From a virus, in the IMG/VR virus record IMGVR_UViG_3300045738_000625, positions 1-22,748 of that record: a stretch of DNA of 22,748 nucleotides. The stretch is one strand, 5' to 3'. Below, piece after piece: positions 19,755-22,748 of this stretch. The notes under the pieces were generated by a model, which did no database searches, had not been told where the DNA came from, and was given only the letters and a program-made list of their open reading frames with translations. Position numbers and translations under genes: made by a program. Numbering within the stretch: position 1 is the first letter of the stretch; each line of letters starts with the position of its first letter.

Positions 19755-22748
19755 ATGGCTATATTAAATACATTATACGCAGGACAGGGTCTTTCAAGTT
19801 CTGGCGGTACAATATCTGGCGACCTGACCATATCAGGTGATTTAACTGTCAATGGAGATGGTTTAGGGGTATATGATGAAATAATTAATGGTGGGTTAGA
19901 AATAGCACACGATAAATCAAATTCAGCAGGTTCTGGACATATAATTTTTTCTAATTCATCTGCTGCTGATTTATTTGCTATTAGAATGTCTGAAGATGGA
20001 AACGATGATTTTACAATAGATGGATATTATAGTTCTAGTTGGAGTGAGTTAGTTAGAATAGATAGGACAGGCAATGTCGGAATTGGTACTGCGGCTCCAG
20101 AGTCTCTTTTGCATATATCGTTTAGTGATACTGACACCGACGTTGTAAGCACAGAGAGTCTAAAAATTGAAAATTCATCTGAATCAGGTAGTTCTTATGC
20201 GGGAATACTGTTCTCTACTCGTCCAAATAACCCCGGGAAAGCATTTATGGGATTTCAAAGGTCTGGGTCTTATGGCGTTGGAGACTTTGCTTTTTTCCTT
20301 GATGCAGTTGGTGACGATAATGGGGTATCGAATGCAGATGAAGTAATGCGTATTACTTCAGCAGGCAATGTCGGTATTGGAACTGCGAGTCCAGCTTATA
20401 GTTTAGATGTGATTCGTGCTTCAGGCGACCCAATGTTTAGAGTGGGTCGCTCTACAAGTAAATATATGGCTATGGAAGATGACAAGTTGCAGTTCGTTGG
20501 TATGGCGAGTAATGGTATGAGAATACAGACTGGTGATACAGCAAGTCTTATACTTGGTGTGAATAATGCATACCGTATGATTCTCGACACCAACTCCCGA
20601 ATCTCGCTATCGAATAATGATGGTAATACTTCAAATACAGTTTTTGGTAAAAATGCTTTTACAAATGCTGGAACAGTATTAGGAGATGTTGGAGCAGATT
20701 TCAATGTTGTAATAGGCGAAGATGCAATGGGGGCTACAAATAACACTACAGACGCTACATATAATGTTGCTGTGGGTTACAAAGCATTGACTGAAATTAT
20801 AGATGGAGATAATAATGTAGCGATTGGAGCGAGAGCTCTGTTAGTAGCTGATGGTACAGAGTCTAATAATGTTGCTATTGGTTTTGAGTCGATGTCGGCT
20901 CTCGAGAACGACTCTTCAGAAAAAAATATTGCGATTGGTAGATTGGCTCTGACTGGTGGAACTGGTATAGCAGTTGGCAATATCGCTATTGGTCATAAGG
21001 CTCTCGATGCTACTGCTGCTACAAATCAATATGGTAATATAGCAATAGGGTTTGAGGCATTAACTCTTCAAGATACCGCAACAGCTGTAGCTATAGGCGA
21101 CACTGCTAATCCAAATATTGCAATCGGGTATCAGGCTGGAGCAAGAATCACATCAGGAGATTCTAACGTATTAATTGGGCATTTGGCTCACGGTAAAGCT
21201 GCAGGGGATGGTCGTGGCTCCGATAATGTATATATTGGAGCAAGGTCAGGTTATACTGCTACCGATGCAGATGCAAATGTTGCTATTGGTAGAGATGCTC
21301 TTTATACAAATGTAGCAAATAGTTTTAATATTGCTATTGGTCACTCAGCATTATATACAGCTAATGATGACTCTATTGATGGTACTGTTGCAATCGGTTA
21401 TGATGCTTGTAAAGTACAAGTTGGTAATGGTTCAAGTGCACAATTTGCTAATGCGACAGTTGGAATCGGTTATAAAGCTCTCGCAGCCCTCACAACTGGT
21501 GCTGGGAATACGGCTGTTGGTTATCAATCATTGCTGACAAATGAAGACGGTGGTTATAATACGGCTGTTGGTTATCAGTCCTTATATACATTTGAGGCTG
21601 ATTCTGCTGGTCACGGTGATAATACAGCAGTTGGTTATCTATCTGGTAAATTTGTTTCCACTGGTACACAAAATACCTTTTTAGGTTATTATTCTGGAAT
21701 AGGGATTACTGGTACACCATTACTTGGAAATGACAATACTGCTATCGGTGCAAGTGCTGGAATAAAATTGCAAGGAGCTGCTAACTCTAATACAGTAGTG
21801 GGTTCGAGTGCAGGAATATCAATCACTATAGGTCATAGCAATGTAGCAATGGGATACGCTGCATTAGATGGAACGGATGATGGTGTTAATAATGTTGCAA
21901 TAGGCAGAGAATCATTAAGTGCTAATTGTGGAGATGGTAATATTTGTATTGGTTCAAATGCTGGATATGTATATACTGGTTCACAATTATTAGCTATAGG
22001 TCAAAGTGCGGCAGGGGCTGTCACTGGTATAAACAATATTGCAATTGGGCATGGTGCTATGGATGATTTAGTTGCGGGTACAAAGAATATTGCTCTCGGT
22101 TATAATGCTTTTGGTGGTGCTTTAGATGGAACTGCTGAGGCTTCTACAGACAATATATTTATTGGATATAATGCTGGGAGTGGAGATTGGGTAACTGCGG
22201 TTTCTAATTTTAATGTAGGCATTGGAAATAATGTAATGGATGCTGTTCTTAATGATGCTTTGTACAATGTAGCTCTCGGTCATAATTCTTTAACTGAATT
22301 AACTCAAGGGAGGTACAATGTATCTATTGGGGCAAATGCAGGTGCAGGACTTACGACAGGGGGAGATAATGTATTAGTAGGTATACATGCAGGTCAATAT
22401 ATGGATACAGCAAATACTCCTGCTATTGAATGTACTTATATTGGTGCTTGGTCTGGTAGATATATGGATGACGGAGCTAATAATGTTGGTGTGGGATTTA
22501 AAGCATTGTATGGAGCATCTGCTCAGGATAATGATGCCGCAAATAATGTTGCTGTTGGTTATCAGTCACTTTTAGCAATCACAGATGGTAATCACAATGT
22601 CGCAATTGGTGCTGGTGCTGGCGATACTATTACAACGGGGACAAATAATGTATTTGTTGGTTTCCATACCGAGGCAAGTGCTGTTGATGTCACTTATGAA
22701 ATAGTTATTGGAGCTGGTGTGGATGCAAGTAATGCTTTTGCTGGGGCG
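19755..22748 (+). CDS. Giant tail fibre/adhesin with YadA-head-like repeats, truncated at the right edge
   Basis: The frame opens at ATG 19755 (GTAGGGGGTATAAA before it) and has no stop in the remaining 998 codons. Residues 1-35 contain GGTISGDLTISGDLTVNGDG, a strand-and-turn shaft found in fibre proteins. GIGT cassettes follow at residues 108 (VGIGTAAPESLLHI) and 206 (VGIGTASPAYSLDV). From about residue 294 to the edge there are about 39 imperfect copies of an N-[VIT]-A-[IV]-G-x-x-[AS]-[LG] motif, on average every 18 residues. This resembles the left-handed beta-roll of trimeric autotransporter heads (YadA/Hia), so a long trimeric rod is likely. Host-receptor binding is the expected job. An S74 chaperone, as in the first fibre, may follow outside the window. 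Confidence 0.85.
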   Translation, partial: MAILNTLYAGQGLSSSGGTISGDLTISGDLTVNGDGLGVYDEIINGGLEIAHDKSNSAGSGHIIFSNSSAADLFAIRMSEDGNDDFTIDGYYSSSWSELVRIDRTGNVGIGTAAPESLLHISFSDTDTDVVSTESLKIENSSESGSSYAGILFSTRPNNPGKAFMGFQRSGSYGVGDFAFFLDAVGDDNGVSNADEVMRITSAGNVGIGTASPAYSLDVIRASGDPMFRVGRSTSKYMAMEDDKLQFVGMASNGMRIQTGDTASLILGVNNAYRMILDTNSRISLSNNDGNTSNTVFGKNAFTNAGTVLGDVGADFNVVIGEDAMGATNNTTDATYNVAVGYKALTEIIDGDNNVAIGARALLVADGTESNNVAIGFESMSALENDSSEKNIAIGRLALTGGTGIAVGNIAIGHKALDATAATNQYGNIAIGFEALTLQDTATAVAIGDTANPNIAIGYQAGARITSGDSNVLIGHLAHGKAAGDGRGSDNVYIGARSGYTATDADANVAIGRDALYTNVANSFNIAIGHSALYTANDDSIDGTVAIGYDACKVQVGNGSSAQFANATVGIGYKALAALTTGAGNTAVGYQSLLTNEDGGYNTAVGYQSLYTFEADSAGHGDNTAVGYLSGKFVSTGTQNTFLGYYSGIGITGTPLLGNDNTAIGASAGIKLQGAANSNTVVGSSAGISITIGHSNVAMGYAALDGTDDGVNNVAIGRESLSANCGDGNICIGSNAGYVYTGSQLLAIGQSAAGAVTGINNIAIGHGAMDDLVAGTKNIALGYNAFGGALDGTAEASTDNIFIGYNAGSGDWVTAVSNFNVGIGNNVMDAVLNDALYNVALGHNSLTELTQGRYNVSIGANAGAGLTTGGDNVLVGIHAGQYMDTANTPAIECTYIGAWSGRYMDDGANNVGVGFKALYGASAQDNDAANNVAVGYQSLLAITDGNHNVAIGAGAGDTITTGTNNVFVGFHTEASAVDVTYEIVIGAGVDASNAFAGA
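20634..22748 (+). repeat. Coding repeat array encoding NxAIG units
   Basis: About 39 degenerate repeats (typical DNA core: AATGTTGCTATTGGT and variants) inside the giant fibre gene, counted by eye from NTVFG to VIGAG. The average spacing is about 54 nt, but units vary in length and third codon positions have diverged, so this is an old protein repeat and not a fresh tandem duplication. One exception is a close pair around 21505-21590, where GGCTGTTGGTTATCA is shared exactly by two units. The array continues beyond the window. Confidence 0.85.

Noticed and set aside
20634-22748. CRISPR-like or satellite repeat array
   Set aside because: The repeats are in frame, degenerate at third positions and encode a regular protein motif; spacing is uneven.
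16485-22748. Diversity-generating retroelement target in the fibre genes
   Set aside because: No reverse transcriptase, template repeat or adenine-biased variable copy was seen in the window.

Overview
This window looks like part of an AT-rich, uncultured tailed double-stranded DNA phage (Caudoviricetes). The best fit is a podovirus-like phage of the kind assembled from marine or other aquatic metagenomes. The evidence is a complete packaging and head-assembly module (small and large terminase, P22-type portal, acidic scaffold-like protein, HK97-type major capsid protein), a lytic peptidase, connector-like proteins and two long fibre proteins with the GIGTxxP cassettes common in aquatic phage fibres. 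No integrase, transposase, tRNA, CRISPR array or bacterial housekeeping gene was seen. The host cannot be named from this sequence.

Layout. Positions 1-2656 hold a leftward cluster of small, probably early genes: a truncated ParB/DGQHR-like protein, an HTH protein, three proteins I do not recognise, and a 35-residue single-membrane-span protein (1501-1608) that is easy to miss. Several gaps in this cluster carry inverted repeats: a 14-bp stem at 648-725, mirrored octamers at 1840-1940, a multi-branch element at 1954-2016 and a GC hairpin at 2304-2327. A divergent control region lies at 2657-2920, with two adjacent 17-bp dyads and weak promoter-like boxes. From 2921 to the right end every gene points rightward, mostly with overlaps of a few bases (TAATG, ATGA).

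Rightward module. A 68-residue protein and TerS come first, then a zinc-ribbon metallophosphoesterase, a protein with a hydrophobic GN-V-AD motif, and TerL. A cluster of small basic proteins surrounding an M15-type peptidoglycan peptidase follows (6953-8500), then portal, scaffold, capsid and a capsid-associated protein. Next come a three-part structural protein with a long helical region, two small beta-rich proteins, a fibre ending in a self-cleaving S74 chaperone, two connector-like proteins (one interrupted by a duplicated beta insert), a third small beta-rich protein, and a giant fibre made of about 39 YadA-head-like repeats that runs off the right edge.

How it works together. TerS and TerL would dock on the portal and fill the prohead made by scaffold and capsid protein. 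The connector-like proteins would close the head and attach the tail, and the fibres would bind the host. The small basic and amphipathic proteins beside the peptidase may be virion-internal or ejection proteins (inference). The most notable regulatory observation is at 13781-13830. There, a strong AAGGA ribosome-binding core lies too far from the start codon of the 13828 gene in linear sequence, but a 13-bp hairpin sits exactly between them and would bring the spacing to about 9 nt.
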